Of a stretch of DNA of 64,000 bases, positions 1 through 9,911 are shown piece after piece (the first letter of the stretch is position 1; every line of letters begins with the position of its first letter). This stretch comes from Megascapheus bottae. Taxonomy: Eukaryota > Chordata > Mammalia > Rodentia > Geomyidae. The position numbers and the translations under genes are program-made. The notes below the pieces were generated by a model. That model saw nothing but the letters and a program-made list of their open reading frames with translations, was not told the DNA's origin and made no database searches. The stretch lies in the NCBI GenBank assembly GCA_024803745.1, contig JANJXV010000002.1:37531001-37595000 (forward strand). Direction: 5' to 3'.

Positions 1-430
1 ACCTAAAATAAGGAAGGCAACAATTTGGATCCTAGTAAGGATGCCCTTCCTTGCTTGAAGATAGCTGTCTTCTAGTTGTTTGGACAAAGCACTGTCTTGC
101 CCCAGTTTTTTCTTTCCTCCTCTGTCCTCCTCCCCCATCTCCTTTACTTCTATCTTGTTCTCTCGTCTTTTCCTCTTGTTTCTCCTCTTTTTCATCTTAG
201 TCTTCTTCCACTGTTGCTCCTACCCTACTTCCACAAGGAGGGTCTTCCAATCTTCATGGCCTCATCAATCTCTAATTACTCTCTCCCCTAAAAGCTTCAT
301 CTCCCAACACCATCACAATGCAGTTAGGATTACATCATCACATACCTTTTTAAGGAAATACAATACAGTCTGTATCAACTAAGTACACATCGATTTAACC
401 TGGGGATAGAACAATGAAAGAAACCAAAGA
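1..430. other. Upstream flank, no gene seen
   Basis: A pyrimidine-rich stretch (about 95-240) sits in otherwise ordinary AT-rich sequence. The short open frames here come from the CT-rich composition. By synteny this should be the spacer between C9orf72 and MOB3B, but no C9orf72 exon is recognisable. Confidence 0.5.
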
Positions 431-840
431 TTTCATAACATGTGTCTGTAACCTGTGAATACTTTACATTCCTTGGCAAAGAGGAATGAGGTTGAGATGG
501 AATTGTTTACTAATCAACTGACCTTAAGAGAGCTAAACTTGGACTGGCTGAATGTAATCAGTAGGACCCTTGCAAGTGGTAGAAGGCAGAGAGATCATAG
601 TGATGCAATAAGAGGAATCTGGCTTTTGTTGCTGACTTCAAAAAGGAGAAAGGGGACCACAGGTCAAGGAATGCAGGTAGCATTAAGCTGATTAAAAACA
701 AGAAAGTGGATTCTCTCCTATAGAAATGCACCCCTGCAGAGGCCTTGATTTTATACAGATGATAACTGTATTGTTGTCCATTCTGGAAATATAGACAAGA
801 AATTTATATTGTTTGAAGACACACAGTTTATGACTTTTTT
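430..840 (+). repeat. MLT1-type MaLR LTR, ancient
   Basis: The order of sequence blocks follows the MLT1 LTR consensus: a 'cctgtgaatac' start, an 'aatgtaatcagtaggacccttgcaagtgg' equivalent in the middle, 'gaaaggggaccacaggtcaa', then 'gattctctcctatagaaatg' and the terminal 'ttgtttgaagacacacagtt' equivalent of the ttgtttTAAGCCAC block. It is a solo LTR-like remnant of a non-autonomous ERVL-MaLR element. Substitutions are numerous, as expected of a pre-rodent insertion. The family is recognised from memory; the subfamily is not assigned. Confidence 0.75.
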
Positions 841-881
841 GCAACCAAGTGAAATATTTAGTGTATCATATGATAACATAC

Positions 882-1113
882 GCTGGGCATCAGTGGCTCA
901 CACCTGTAATCCTAGCTACTTAGGGAATGAGATATGAGGATCAAGGTTCAAAGCCAGCCCAGGCACAAAGTCCTTGAAATTCTTATCTGCAGTTAACTTC
1001 ACCAGAAAACTGGAAGTGGCCATGTGTCTCAAACTGGTAGAGCACTGGCTTTGAACTGAGGAGCTCAGGGACAGTGCCCAGGTCCAGAGTACAAGCCCCA
1101 TGAAAAAAAAAAA
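882..1113 (+). repeat. SINE-B (B1-like head + ID-like right monomer)
   Basis: It begins with the 7SL/B1-like 'gctgggcatcagtggctcac' head, followed by the 'cctgtaatcctagctac' block. It then passes through 'agaaaactggaagtgg' into a tRNA-like right part ending 'gtacaagccccatg' plus an A-tail (1103-1113). Essentially full length. Confidence 0.85.
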
Positions 1114-1433
1114 GACAACACATTCTATAGGGAAAAAAATAGATCTTCTCAGAGTACAAGGATGATTGTGCTTTTAAATAGAATTGAAAGGGGGAGAGCT
1201 TTGGTTAATGTGAGCATGTGGCTGAAGAAATTGAGTAGGAAGTAGTTGAACAACTAGAGAGACTGTTTGGGCAAAAGGCACAGCAAGTATTAAAGCCTTG
1301 TGATAGTTTATTTTCCTGGTATTTTTCATAATTATGAAGGGAATCATGGATAGAGAGGCATTTGTCCCATGAGAGGTCCAGCTAGTAGGAAATGTGGAAC
1401 AGAGGGAAAGTATCTGTATATATAATTTAGCCC

Positions 1434-1645
1434 ACTGCTGGTGACTCACTCCTATAATTCTAGCTATTCAGGAGGCTGAGACCTAGAGGATCATAGTTCA
1501 AAGCCAGCCATAGTTCTGCCAGAGCAGAAACGTCTGTCAGATTCTATCTCCAATTGAATAGCAAAATGCCAGACTGGATGGAGGCTTAGCTCAAGTAGTA
1601 GAGTGCCAGCCATCAGTAAGAAAGCCAAGTGTGAGTATGAGGCTG
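1434..1645 (+). repeat. SINE-B, old diverged copy
   Basis: A B1-like head ('tagctattcaggaggctgag') and a right monomer ('gcttagctcaagtagtagagtgcc') are recognisable but strongly diverged. Confidence 0.65.
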
Positions 1646-1839
1646 GGGATATTTGTGTCTAGATCTCACATCCTCCTTGATATATCCTTGATAGTTTCTC
1701 CTTGATCTATTTAAAGTGTGACAGAAAACAACGTAGACACTATGTGCTATACTCCTCATGTGTTATCTAAGAGGAATAAAAAGATAAAGATCTAATTCAG
1801 AAAGGCAAGGAAGTTTATATGGAGTATTTCCTACCATTA

Positions 1840-1975
1840 GTTTGCTTACCCCTCACAATCACGCTGCAGGATAGATACTGTTTCCTCCAATTTACCCAAG
1901 AGTATAACTGAGAGGCTTGAAAAAATCACAAGTAAGTAAAGGGCTGTCAACTACGCCTCAAAGTTTAACTAGTAA
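1840..1975 (+). repeat. MIR-like ancient SINE fragment
   Basis: A MIR core-like run of 'gatagatactgtttcctccaatttac' type sequence is followed by 'ctgagaggcttgaaaaaatcacaag', in the order of MIR (atccccattttacagatgagg..., ...gaggttaagtaacttgccc). Heavily mutated. Confidence 0.5.
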
Positions 1976-2529
1976 ATTAACTAATAAATCTGTGTATTTT
2001 CTGATGATTTAATCCTCAGTTCTGTTATCAGACTGGGCATGACATTTAAAAGCTAATGAAGAGGTTAAACCATTTGCCCCTGGGTAGGTGAGTTGGAAGT
2101 GGCCTTTGGGGCCTTTCTAATCCAACTTCTTCCTTGCTGCCGTGGCCCCATAGGTAGTGTCCTTTCTGCCAAGGTAGAGAGACCCTTTAGACTGCTCCAA
2201 TCTTTCTGGAAGAAGAGGATCCGAGAAAGACCAGGGAACTTTTTCCTCCCCTATCGCCATGTAGCTGCGTTCCCTCGGGCGGCCGCCAGGGGCCCCCTCC
2301 TTCCCGTCGCCCCCGGACTGGCGGTGGAGCGCAGGCGGACCAGGCCGGGCCGCGCTGCCGAGTGCATGTGGAGGCTGCTTCGGAGCCGCTGGCGCAGCGC
2401 GCGCGCGGGCCAGAAAGCCCCTCGCCTGGATCGGCCAGGGTCACCCGGTCTTTTGGAGCCCCTCCGCCCGTTTTCCTCCAACTCTAGCGGCTGATGATCG
2501 GGTGAAAGGAGCCGGCAGGGTCCTTAGAC

Positions 2530-2550
2530 TGACGTCGTCTACGGTAAGAA
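2530..2550 (+). promoter_or_regulatory. CRE-like site and candidate splice donor
   Basis: TGACGTCG at 2530-2537 matches 7 of 8 bases of the palindromic CRE (TGACGTCA). Six bases later ACG|GTAAGAA (GT at 2544) is a good donor match. It could end a MOB3B non-coding exon 1, with the CRE-like site then lying inside or at the edge of that exon. Inference only. Confidence 0.3.
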
Positions 2551-2817
2551 CCCGCTGCTAGCGAGGAGAGGCGGCACAACCCCCGGAGCTCCTCACTCCA
2601 GGATTGCGCCCCGGAGAGCGCCGGAGGTGCGGGGCGCATCTGGGGCGGGCGGTCCGCCGGGGAACCGAGAAGTGGGGAGGGGAACCTCGCTCCCAACACG
2701 GGGGTTCCCCCCTATCTCCCCACTCCAAGTTTCAGGGGGTTGGGGGAGTCGAGATGAGACTTACTGTCTGCGATTCGGCCCCTGGCTGGCTTCCTGGGGT
2801 GCGCACTTCTCGGAGTG

Positions 2818-2855
2818 GTGGTGGCGGGGGGTGGGGGGGGGAGAGGGGACAAGGG
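2818..2855 (+). other. G-rich tract with quadruplex potential
   Basis: Several runs of three or more G separated by one to three bases lie within the CpG island (runs at about 2825-2830, 2832-2841, 2845-2848, 2852-2854). This pattern satisfies the usual G-quadruplex rule. It is followed by a T-run at about 2875-2890. Confidence 0.5.
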
Positions 2856-3887
2856 TCCAGTTTTGTGGTCTCGATTTTTTTTTTTTTTTTTGGTTTTTCC
2901 TTTGGAAAAGCGACCGCAGTAAAAGCCCATCTGGGCGGGGTGCAGCTCTGACTGGGGACCCCCAGGTGGAGTCGCCGTGCGGAGCCGGTGGTGGGGTGGC
3001 GCGCTGGGGCTGCGGTGGAAGCGGCGGGAAGACAACTTTTACGAAAGTGCGTCAAGGCAGAAGGGGGTGAGGGGGAGGGTGCTGGTGATAATCTCTGGGG
3101 CATCCAGGACTTTCGAGTCAGGAGGAGCGGGCTGGGTGGATGGGGGGGGGGCTGCAGGGGACTCACTCAGTCCGGTAGCACCCCCTTTCCCTTTCCCGGG
3201 GTGGGGATTGGCTAGGTTTGATTTTTTTTTTTTAAATCTGTCTGGACTTTGGGCCAACTGTCAAGACATCTGGCATTCCACCCAGCCCCTGCCCTACCGG
3301 GAGGTGGCAAACCTCAACTTTTCTTTGACTTCTTCTCAGCCCCGTCGGATTCCTTCTGAAGTGACCAAATGCTAAAATAAATAAACAAACAAGCAAATAA
3401 ATAAAAGGTCATCGATCCCCCCCTCCGCCCCTCCCCGTCTCTGAGACCCGACACCACGTGCGATGCCTCCCACTCCCCTTCCTGACCCCGCCCCGTCCTT
3501 GTTGGGGCGCCCGCACCGCGCGTTCGCTCGGAACTGTTGCCAACCGCCTTTTGTTTCTGCGCCTTTCTCCCATTGTTTGCGTTTCCAAGCTCTGGTGGGG
3601 TTTTAGAGGTGGGGGAGAGGAAAGGAGGCCCTCCCCTCCTCCCCACCTCACCTCCCTCCGCCCCCTCCACCTCTGCGCCAGTCACTGGGCCAGCTCGTGT
3701 CAGCGATCCTCGCTCGGAAAGGGTTCCTGAAGCTGAACCCCGAGAGAGCCCGCCCCACCCGGCCCTCTGGTTAGGGAGCGCAGGGAAAGTCTGCGGTCTT
3801 CCTCGCCGGCTGGCTCGCCCGGCGCCCCGGGCGCAGTTCTCAGATCTTATCCCACGAGCTCCGGGGAGGGAAGGGCGCGCCAGCCCG

Positions 3888-3919
3888 GAGGTGGTGGTGG
3901 AGGTGGTGGAGGTGGTGGG
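3888..3919. repeat. Short (GGT/GGA)n repeat in the CpG island
   Basis: Tandem gGTGGTGGAGGTGGT-type trinucleotides; imperfect, about 10 units. Confidence 0.8.
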
Positions 3920-4065
3920 GATTGCTTTCGAGTGAGTGAGAACTGCCTGGAAATCCAGAGTGTCCTACATCCGGCCGGGCTAGGGGCTTGGGCTGGCGGG
4001 AGCGAGGTGATGGGCTTGGCACACGCAGCTGGGGCGGGGCGGGGGGACGATTCGCCAGAAAATAA

Positions 4066-4084
4066 ACGGAGATGCAGGTAACCC
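4066..4084 (+). other. Alternative candidate MOB3B exon 1 splice donor
   Basis: GATGCAG|GTAACC (GT at 4079-4080) fits the donor consensus, with CAG before the cut. It sits at the downstream edge of the CpG island, where a 5' untranslated exon would be expected to end. It competes with the candidate at 2544; RNA data are needed to choose. Confidence 0.3.
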
Positions 4085-4130
4085 GGAGGGGAGTCGCCAG
4101 CCTGCCCAGGAGCGGGCCGGGAGATCTGGC

Positions 4131-5185
4131 TTAACCTAAGGCTCCAAGTTTAAATCCCACTCCAGTCGCCTGGGTAGGAAAAGCAGACTTCCTCAAGGGC
4201 AAGGTGGCTTGCTCCCCCCCACCCCCCAGCTCTGACTTGCCCTGGAGGTGACGCCTGTTAGATGACAGGTGGCTCAGTTTCCCCTGGGGAGGTGGGGGAC
4301 AAGTTTAGAGGCTCATTCGTGGTGTGGTTTTTAGTGAGGCGGGGATGATTTGAGGGATGAAGGCAAAAGCAAATTAGCCACCCAGAGAAGGCAGCCTCTC
4401 CCCCGCCCCTCCCCAGCCCCCATGGTTTCAGGAGAGCTTGCCTGCTCCTGTGGGGAAGGGGAATCCTGTTGTCACCTAGACCTCCTTGTAGCTTCAAGGC
4501 CGACCTGGTGTTGTCAGCTTGTCCTGTGGGTCAAAGAAATAATCAAGGATACTCCATGGCCAGCTTTCTGGCCTCTAGTTTTCCATCCCTCCACCAGTTC
4601 CAGGGAGGGAGGAGATTTGTGTGGGGAGAATACCCCCCCTCCCCACTAGACATTGAACTCCAGGTAGACGGGTGTGTATGCGTTTGGTGTCCCCTGGATC
4701 CACACCCTCCCCCCACCCCAGTCCTTGTGACTTGTGTCCACAGTGAAACTTTTCTTTCCACCCAATGTATGCGCTCTCCCACTCACCCTTCTTCCAACAT
4801 CCGAAGTGGAAACTTCAGCTTAGCACAGACCTGGTTGGCCCCTCACTGACATAAGGGAACTTAGAAGATGGCTAAGTAAGGGATGTGGACACACAGACAA
4901 CTTTCTCCAGAGAATGGATGCTCTCCAATAAATAAATAAATAATAAATAACATAATGAAAAAGCAAACTCTTTAAGGGAGAAACTACTTTTATAAATATT
5001 TCATTATGAAAATTATCCCCAAGGAAGGATTCTTGAACATTTAACCACAGCACCAAAACAATGAAAGGGAATATGGAAGGGATGGGTGGGGGGGGGGACT
5101 GCTCTAGGTGGTACTTGTTATTTTAATGTAGAATTTTTTTTAAAAATTGTAGAAAATACAGAGAAGTAAAGTGTAGTAGTCGTTG
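4131..5185. other. Start of MOB3B intron 1, no gene seen
   Basis: Moderately GC-rich sequence leaves the CpG island and then becomes AT-rich. It contains a short (AAAT)n run (4928-4950) and a G-run near 5088-5098. No conserved frame is visible. Confidence 0.5.
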
Positions 5186-5189
5186 TTAT

Positions 5190-5400
5190 TTTGTTCTTTA
5201 TGCTGGTAGTGAGGTTGGGAGTGAGCCTGAACTCTATCCGTTGGCTTTTTGCTCAGGGATAGCTTGCTGCCATTATGAGCTACATCTTCACTTCTGGCTT
5301 TTCTGGTGGTTGATTGCAGAGAAAAGGCTCATGGACTTTCCTTCTTGACTGGTTCCATACTGTGATCCTCAGATTTCGGCCTCCTGAGAATCTAGGATTT
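5190..5400 (-). repeat. SINE-B, diverged
   Basis: Read on the - strand it shows the B1-like head (complement of 'cagatttcggcctcctgaga', 5370-5389), then the 'agaaaagccagaagtg' junction, then a worn right monomer toward 5190. Confidence 0.6.
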
Positions 5401-5892
5401 TAAAAGGATAATATAAACACGGCTTCAGTAAACACTATTCTCAGTCATTTCTTTGGAATAAATTACTGAATGTTTGATAAGATGGATGCACTTTTTAGGA
5501 AATTGAAGATTGTCATATTGCCTGTGATAAACACGTGCCAGTTTATCATTTGCCAAAAATGCACCAGGCAATCTCTTTACTCTGCACTTACCCTATGTTA
5601 CCAGTTTTCCATCTCCGTCATGTTAATGGGAAAATATTTTATTGTTTGTCTTGTTTTGCCTTTCTTGAATCAGAAGCAAGAATAACCATTTTCTAGATTT
5701 GTGTGATAGCATTTTTTCTTTGATGATGTTGTTAGTCCGTACTTATTTTTCAGCAGGGCTTTTCTCTTTTTTCTTTTGATTAGATGTGTTCTTTATAAAA
5801 GAATTGTTCTGACTTCTCACCCTGACTTCTCCAGACAATCTGTATTGACTGGAAAGTGCTCATCTTTCTTGGTAGATTCTTTTCCTTCTGTT

Positions 5893-5985
5893 CTTCCTCT
5901 TTCTCCTCCTCTTCCTCCTCTTCCTCCTCCTCCTCCTCCTCCTCCTCCTCCTCCTCCTCCTCCTCCTCCTCCTCCTCCTTCTTTT
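5893..5985. repeat. (TCC)n microsatellite
   Basis: A long, nearly pure TCC run with TTCC interruptions. On the - strand it is GGA following the 3' end of the adjacent ID element, so it has grown from that SINE's A-rich tail. It produces poly-Pro, poly-Glu and poly-Arg open frames that are not genes. Confidence 0.95.
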
Positions 5986-5989
5986 CCTT

Positions 5990-6068
5990 CTTGTGGGGAT
6001 GAGGACTGAACCCAGGGCCTTCACACATACTAGGCAAGCACTTACTATTGAACTACATCCCCAGCTCC
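5990..6068 (-). repeat. Single ID element (tRNA-Ala-type SINE)
   Basis: On the - strand: 'gagctggggatgtagttcaa' head, 'gcttgcctagtatgtgtgaa' middle and 'ggccctgggttcagtcctca' B-box region. This is the classic rodent ID layout, ending toward the TCC/GGA microsatellite. Confidence 0.85.
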
Positions 6069-6428
6069 TCTTCAGAAATCCTCTTCCTTTGAATATAATG
6101 GACATTCAGTGAGACTGTAACCCATAAAGTTACTGCCATCATTCCAGGATAGTTATTAGGGAGACCAGGCAAAGGCATTAGAACATTTTATGGGAAATAA
6201 AAGTTATCTGTTTGATAACTTTTATGCCTGTACACCTTTATGGCTTGTAGACCCTACCATCTAGTTCTGAAACAACATTATGTGTTTTCATTAAATGAAA
6301 AACCCTAGGTCATTTTATTGTTTTGATCATCTGATGATAACACCTATGCTATGATCCACAACTTAGTATTTTAAACATTTCTCTAATCTTCTTGACTGAA
6401 ATCTGCCTTACTTTTATTCTAAGGCTTT

Positions 6429-6629
6429 TTTTTTTTTTTTTTGCCAGTTCTGGGGCTTGGGCTCAGGGCCTGAGCACTGTCCTGGGCCTTTCTCAAAACT
6501 ACAGCTCTACCACCTGAACCACAACACCACTTCTAGCTTTTTTTCCTGTGTATGTGGTACCAAGGAATTGAACTTGGGTTTTTGTGCATGCTAGGTAAGC
6601 ACTCTACCACTAGGCCAAACTCCTGGCTG
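6429..6629 (-). repeat. SINE-A (dimeric ID-like) with 12-bp TSD
   Basis: A complete copy with its T-run (A-tail) at 6429. It is bounded by the target-site duplication ttctaaggcttt at 6417-6428 and 6630-6641. Confidence 0.9.
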
Positions 6630-7058
6630 TTCTAAGGCTTTCTTTCTTTGACTATATTCCATTGAGTTCTGAACTCAGGACAATCTTGAATCTAAACAGC
6701 TGAGCAGTATATTGGTAATAATCTTTACAGAAGAGTTTCCCAAGGACTGAGTGAGGTACATTTTGCCCCCTTTAAAATTTGTGCAGCCACAGTGTTCAAA
6801 ACAAATGATTCTGAAATGGGATAGAATAGAAAGAGATGAGAATTAATTTATCTAAGTGATGAGTAAAAACAAAGGACCATATAAAAAGAGTTAGTAAACA
6901 ATTTAGGTAAACTGGATAGAGATAATTAAAAAAAAACTAAGGTATTAATGTGCCATGAATTATTTAGAATGCCTAATATACTTAAGTGAAAAACAAAAAT
7001 GTAGTCTTTTAGTTGGGAAAATGCAGTGTAAAATTATTCCCTAGTATGACTCCAGGCT

Positions 7059-7064
7059 TTTATT
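7059..7064 (-). terminator. IFNK: Candidate IFNK polyadenylation signal
   Basis: The - strand AATAAA (plus-strand TTTATT) is the first canonical signal I find downstream of the IFNK stop codon, about 880 bp away. Whether it is used is unknown. Confidence 0.25.
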
Positions 7065-7134
7065 TTTTAAGTGCACGAAAGAGACCATGAAAGATGTATA
7101 ATGATGATAATACTAGCATTTTCCATACCTTTAC

Positions 7135-7210
7135 TTTTTTGTCTGTCTCAATGAGAGCTTCATATATATTATAGACAAGTGCTTTACTGCTGGGCTATAT
7201 TCACAGTACT
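7135..7210 (-). repeat. Degenerate ID-like element
   Basis: The 'agacaagtgctttactgctgggctatattcac' order matches the ID middle and head on the - strand (gcttgcctag..., ctgggctatagctcag). Strongly worn. Confidence 0.4.
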
Positions 7211-7945
7211 TTTTATAACTTTTTAGATGTAGGAAGCAAATGATATGTATCAGGTATGAGAGCTCTGCACTAAATTTATAGGTTCCTAAGGTCTAAATTG
7301 GAGCCTAATGGTCATCTAATTTAACTATCCATTCAAATTTCACTGTTGATTTTTACTCTTCAAGCAAACCCCTACCATTCCTCAAACTGTATCATTTCAT
7401 AACAAAATCAACTGACAAGCAAATAAGCAACTATTTTTCTCTGAGAAGCAGTGGAGAAAAGGAACGGTTTTGACTTGAAGAGCTTGTTGTACAACTTTTT
7501 AAGATGTTGGATTTTTATAGACTTAAGCCACCTACATAGTCAAAAACATTAGTTATTGAAATGTTACATTTCACAACAATCCCTATTCCATATCTTTGAG
7601 CCATTGTCATGTTTACTTTCAAAGGTGGTAAAGCAAAGTCAATACAAGATGATTGAAGAAAAGGAAGAAGAATAGCAATGGAGAGGAAATCTCACTCTTC
7701 TAAACGATCTTTGAGATTTTCTAACAAAATCCCTTAAATTCCCCTTTCTTTAGAGAGGTAAATGTGGTTCCTGTTCCATTGTCAAGTTTTTCCAGACAGT
7801 TAACATTATATAAACTTCAAACATTCCAGCTGAGGACAAGGTTGCTTCTAAAAGGCCACCAATCACCTTAAAAAGAGGATGAAGAAGCAGAAAAAGGAGA
7901 AAGAGCTTTTGGAGGGAAATGTGATGTTAATTCTAATAATATACC

Positions 7946-8551
7946 TTATTTCTTCGAGAGTAGTTTGGTGAATAAGTAGGAGAAACATCTTCTGATTTCC
8001 ACTTGGACAATCCTCCAGGCACAAGAACTGTATTTCTTATCTTTCAGGTAGTCTTTGATTCTGTGGAAATAACTTCTCCATTTCAGGGTAACCGGTGGGA
8101 ATACCTTTTCTCCTGAATATTCCATCTTGTCCTCTTTCATTCCTTTCACGTGGTTGTTTGATTTCTTCTCTTCCTGTATGCATTGTTCCAGGTACATTAT
8201 TTGCTCTGCAAGTCCCATTTTGATTTCTGTCAGGTGTTTCTTTTCCCAGGTAGAGTTGGGATTGTACTGATTGAAGATACTCAAGGCATCTATGGTTACT
8301 TCGTATAAAACTTCCTTGATGTCACTTTTTATAGGGTGAGCATCTGATCCATTTTCTATGGGCAAGTCAAAAGCTTGGATTTCTCTTAGACATGCTACTA
8401 GAAATGAGTCACTAATAACCATAAGTTTCAAATTGTTTAGGTGCCTTCTGCTCAAGAGAACACAGGCTTGAGACAGAACAGGGCTAATGAGCAGGCCCAC
8501 AAGGAACACAAACCATAAATATTTAGGAGTTATGTCAGCCTTGATGCGCAT
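7946..8551 (-). CDS. IFNK: Interferon kappa, complete frame
   Basis: This is a 201-residue type I interferon, a secreted cytokine that signals through IFNAR1/IFNAR2 to JAK-STAT and is characteristically made by keratinocytes. The start is the ATG complementary to 8549-8551 and the stop is TAA at 7946-7948. A signal peptide is visible: hydrophobic LWFVFLVGLLISPVLS at residues 12-27, with cleavage likely near residue 27-29. Cysteines at 30, 54, 124, 177 and 189 include the two conserved disulfide pairs expected for the family (30-124 and 54-177 by family position). Residues 161-179 fit the type I interferon signature exactly: YF-x-R-I-x2-YL-x7-CAW. N-glycosylation sequons occur at N67 (NGS) and N99 (NST). 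Residues 173-189 (KYSSCAW..VEIRRC) and the Lys-rich insert around 127-148 are typical of the kappa subtype rather than alpha, beta or epsilon. The length is close to human IFNK (207). The frame is unbroken by introns and lies antisense within MOB3B intron 1. Confidence 0.95.
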   Translation of the reverse strand: MRIKADITPKYLWFVFLVGLLISPVLSQACVLLSRRHLNNLKLMVISDSFLVACLREIQAFDLPIENGSDAHPIKSDIKEVLYEVTIDALSIFNQYNPNSTWEKKHLTEIKMGLAEQIMYLEQCIQEEKKSNNHVKGMKEDKMEYSGEKVFPPVTLKWRSYFHRIKDYLKDKKYSSCAWRIVQVEIRRCFSYLFTKLLSKK

Positions 8552-8623
8552 TTTTTCCCTGTGCTAAAAAATTCCACAACATCTAAGGCTGACAGTGATG
8601 TTTTAAGTCTTCTTTCATGTTAC

Positions 8624-8631
8624 CTTATATA
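8624..8631 (-). promoter_or_regulatory. IFNK: TATA box of IFNK
   Basis: TATATAAG on the - strand lies 73 bp upstream of the IFNK ATG. It implies a transcription start near 8598 and a 5' leader of about 45-50 bases. Single-TATA, compact promoters are usual for type I interferon genes. Confidence 0.65.
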
Positions 8632-8697
8632 CCTGAAGGTCTTTAGTGGGAGGAGTTAGTTCACTAGTCATTTTACAATTATCAGGATTGTTGCCTT

Positions 8698-8707
8698 TTT
8701 CCTTTTC
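8698..8707 (-). promoter_or_regulatory. IFNK: ISRE/IRF-type element upstream of IFNK
   Basis: GAAAAGGAAA on the - strand is an exact GAAANNGAAA core, the IRF/ISRE-binding pattern. It lies about 67 bp upstream of the TATA box, as in interferon enhancers. The surrounding purines extend it (GAGGAAAAGGAAAAAGG). Confidence 0.55.
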
Positions 8708-8764
8708 CTCAAATGCATTTTTTAACTGTGGGTGACTACTCTGCCTTTGGAGTTTGTTTTTTTT

Positions 8765-8772
8765 AAGTGAAA
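8765..8772 (+). promoter_or_regulatory. AAGTGAAA, PRDI-like hexamer site
   Basis: AAGTGA is the repeated hexamer of interferon gene virus-response elements. This copy sits about 215 bp upstream of the IFNK ATG, but it runs straight into a poly-A stretch, so chance is a fair alternative. Confidence 0.3.
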
Positions 8773-8859
8773 AAAAAAAAACATGTTTGTTGCCTTACCT
8801 TATTTGGTTAGATGTCACCTTCAGTAGTAAAGACTCATCATGACATAACTGATACACAA

Positions 8860-9050
8860 GGACTAGGGGTATACCTCAGTAATAGTACTTGCCTAGCATA
8901 GATAAGGCTCTGGGTTCCCTGTCCAGTACTGTAAAAGAGAAAGAAAAAGAAAATAAAAAAAAGAGAAAAGGAAAGGAGGGCTGTGGCTCAGGTGGTAGAG
9001 CACCTGCCAGTGAGTTTAAAGCATCAGATAGCAAGTTTAAGTCTGGGGGG
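8860..9050 (+). repeat. ID-like dimer, old
   Basis: A first tRNA-like unit (8862-8930, 'ggggtatacctcagtaatag') is followed by an A/G-rich linker and a second unit ('gggctgtggctcaggtggtag', 8977-9045). It looks like an early relative of the SINE-A dimer. Confidence 0.6.
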
Positions 9051-9149
9051 AAAAAGACAAAAGAACAGAAAAAAGAAAGGAGGGAAGGGAAAAGGAAAGC
9101 AAAGAAAAAGATACCACCTGATCAGGAAAATATATACATTTTTCATTTA

Positions 9150-9392
9150 TGCCAGTACCAGAGGGTAGGAGGAGGGGGTGATGTTTGAACTCAGGGCCTC
9201 AAGATCTCAGCTTTTTCTGCTCAGAGCTGTTGCTGTCTACCACCTGAGCCACACCTTTGTTTCTGGCTTTTGTGGGTTAGAGATAAAGGTCTCTAGGATT
9301 GCTTTGCCTATGCTGACTTTGAACTGGATCTTCAGAGCTCATCCTTCTGAGTAGCTAGGATTACAGACATGACCCACTGGAACCCAGCAGGA
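9150..9392 (-). repeat. SINE-B
   Basis: The right monomer lies at 9150-9265, and the B1-like head ends at 9392 with 'gctgggttccagtgggtcat' on the - strand. Confidence 0.75.
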
Positions 9393-9911
9393 AAATACAT
9401 CGATCATATAGTCAAATGCCCTCTTTCATGAAGCTAACCGTGGACCCTGACCGCATAACTATCATCATTGATGAGTAGATTATCAGAGCATAACATAGTC
9501 TACATTTTTGCTTTTGTTTTTCTCCCCATCTGGACCCATTAAGCTTCTATATTTTTTGAAGCTTCTATTCCATTTTTAAATTTTATGTTTCTCAACAAAG
9601 ATGAAGAATGGTGTTGGTCAGTTCAGCATGACTTGTCAAATACAAGATGAACCTGACTTGAATTTCTGTTGTGGTTAGAAAAGGTTGATATTCTACAACT
9701 TTTCTTTATATCCCTGGCTTGCATTTCATATGCTCCTTGTATCATTTGCAGCATTCCTCCAGTGGGATGTATATTTGAGACTGTTTTTCAGTTTTTTCAT
9801 TAGTTTTGGATATGGTCTCTGATATATTTTTGATACAGTTTAGCCAATATTTGAAAACTTTTTCTTGAATAGCTTTCCTTGCATGGTAGTACTGGTATTT
9901 TGTTTATTTCT

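Larger units (their letters stand above)
2230..4130 (+). promoter_or_regulatory. MOB3B: CpG island, probable MOB3B promoter and non-coding exon 1
   Basis: This is the only strongly GC- and CpG-rich block in the window. CpG is densest at about 2250-2700 and 3470-4130, with a less dense G-rich middle. It lies about 4-6 kb downstream of the 3' side of antisense IFNK and 59 kb upstream of the first MOB3B coding exon. That is where the MOB3B promoter is expected from the human arrangement, with IFNK just inside intron 1. No TATA box governs an obvious start, which is typical of CpG-island promoters. The long open frames on both strands here reflect a scarcity of stop codons in GC-rich DNA, and several read through homopolymers. 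Exact transcription starts and exon limits cannot be fixed from sequence alone. Confidence 0.7.

Noticed and set aside
1..880. C9orf72 3' end expected on this side by synteny
   Set aside because: No recognisable exon; the segment is an MLT1 LTR and ordinary spacer. The gene is probably outside the window.
2093..3935. Several open frames of 100-147 codons on both strands in the CpG island
   Set aside because: Overlapping frames on both strands, G/P/R-rich, reading through homopolymers, with no family motif; GC-rich DNA simply lacks stop codons.
5776..6105. Poly-Pro, poly-Glu and poly-Arg frames
   Set aside because: Direct translation of the TCC microsatellite and the adjoining ID element.
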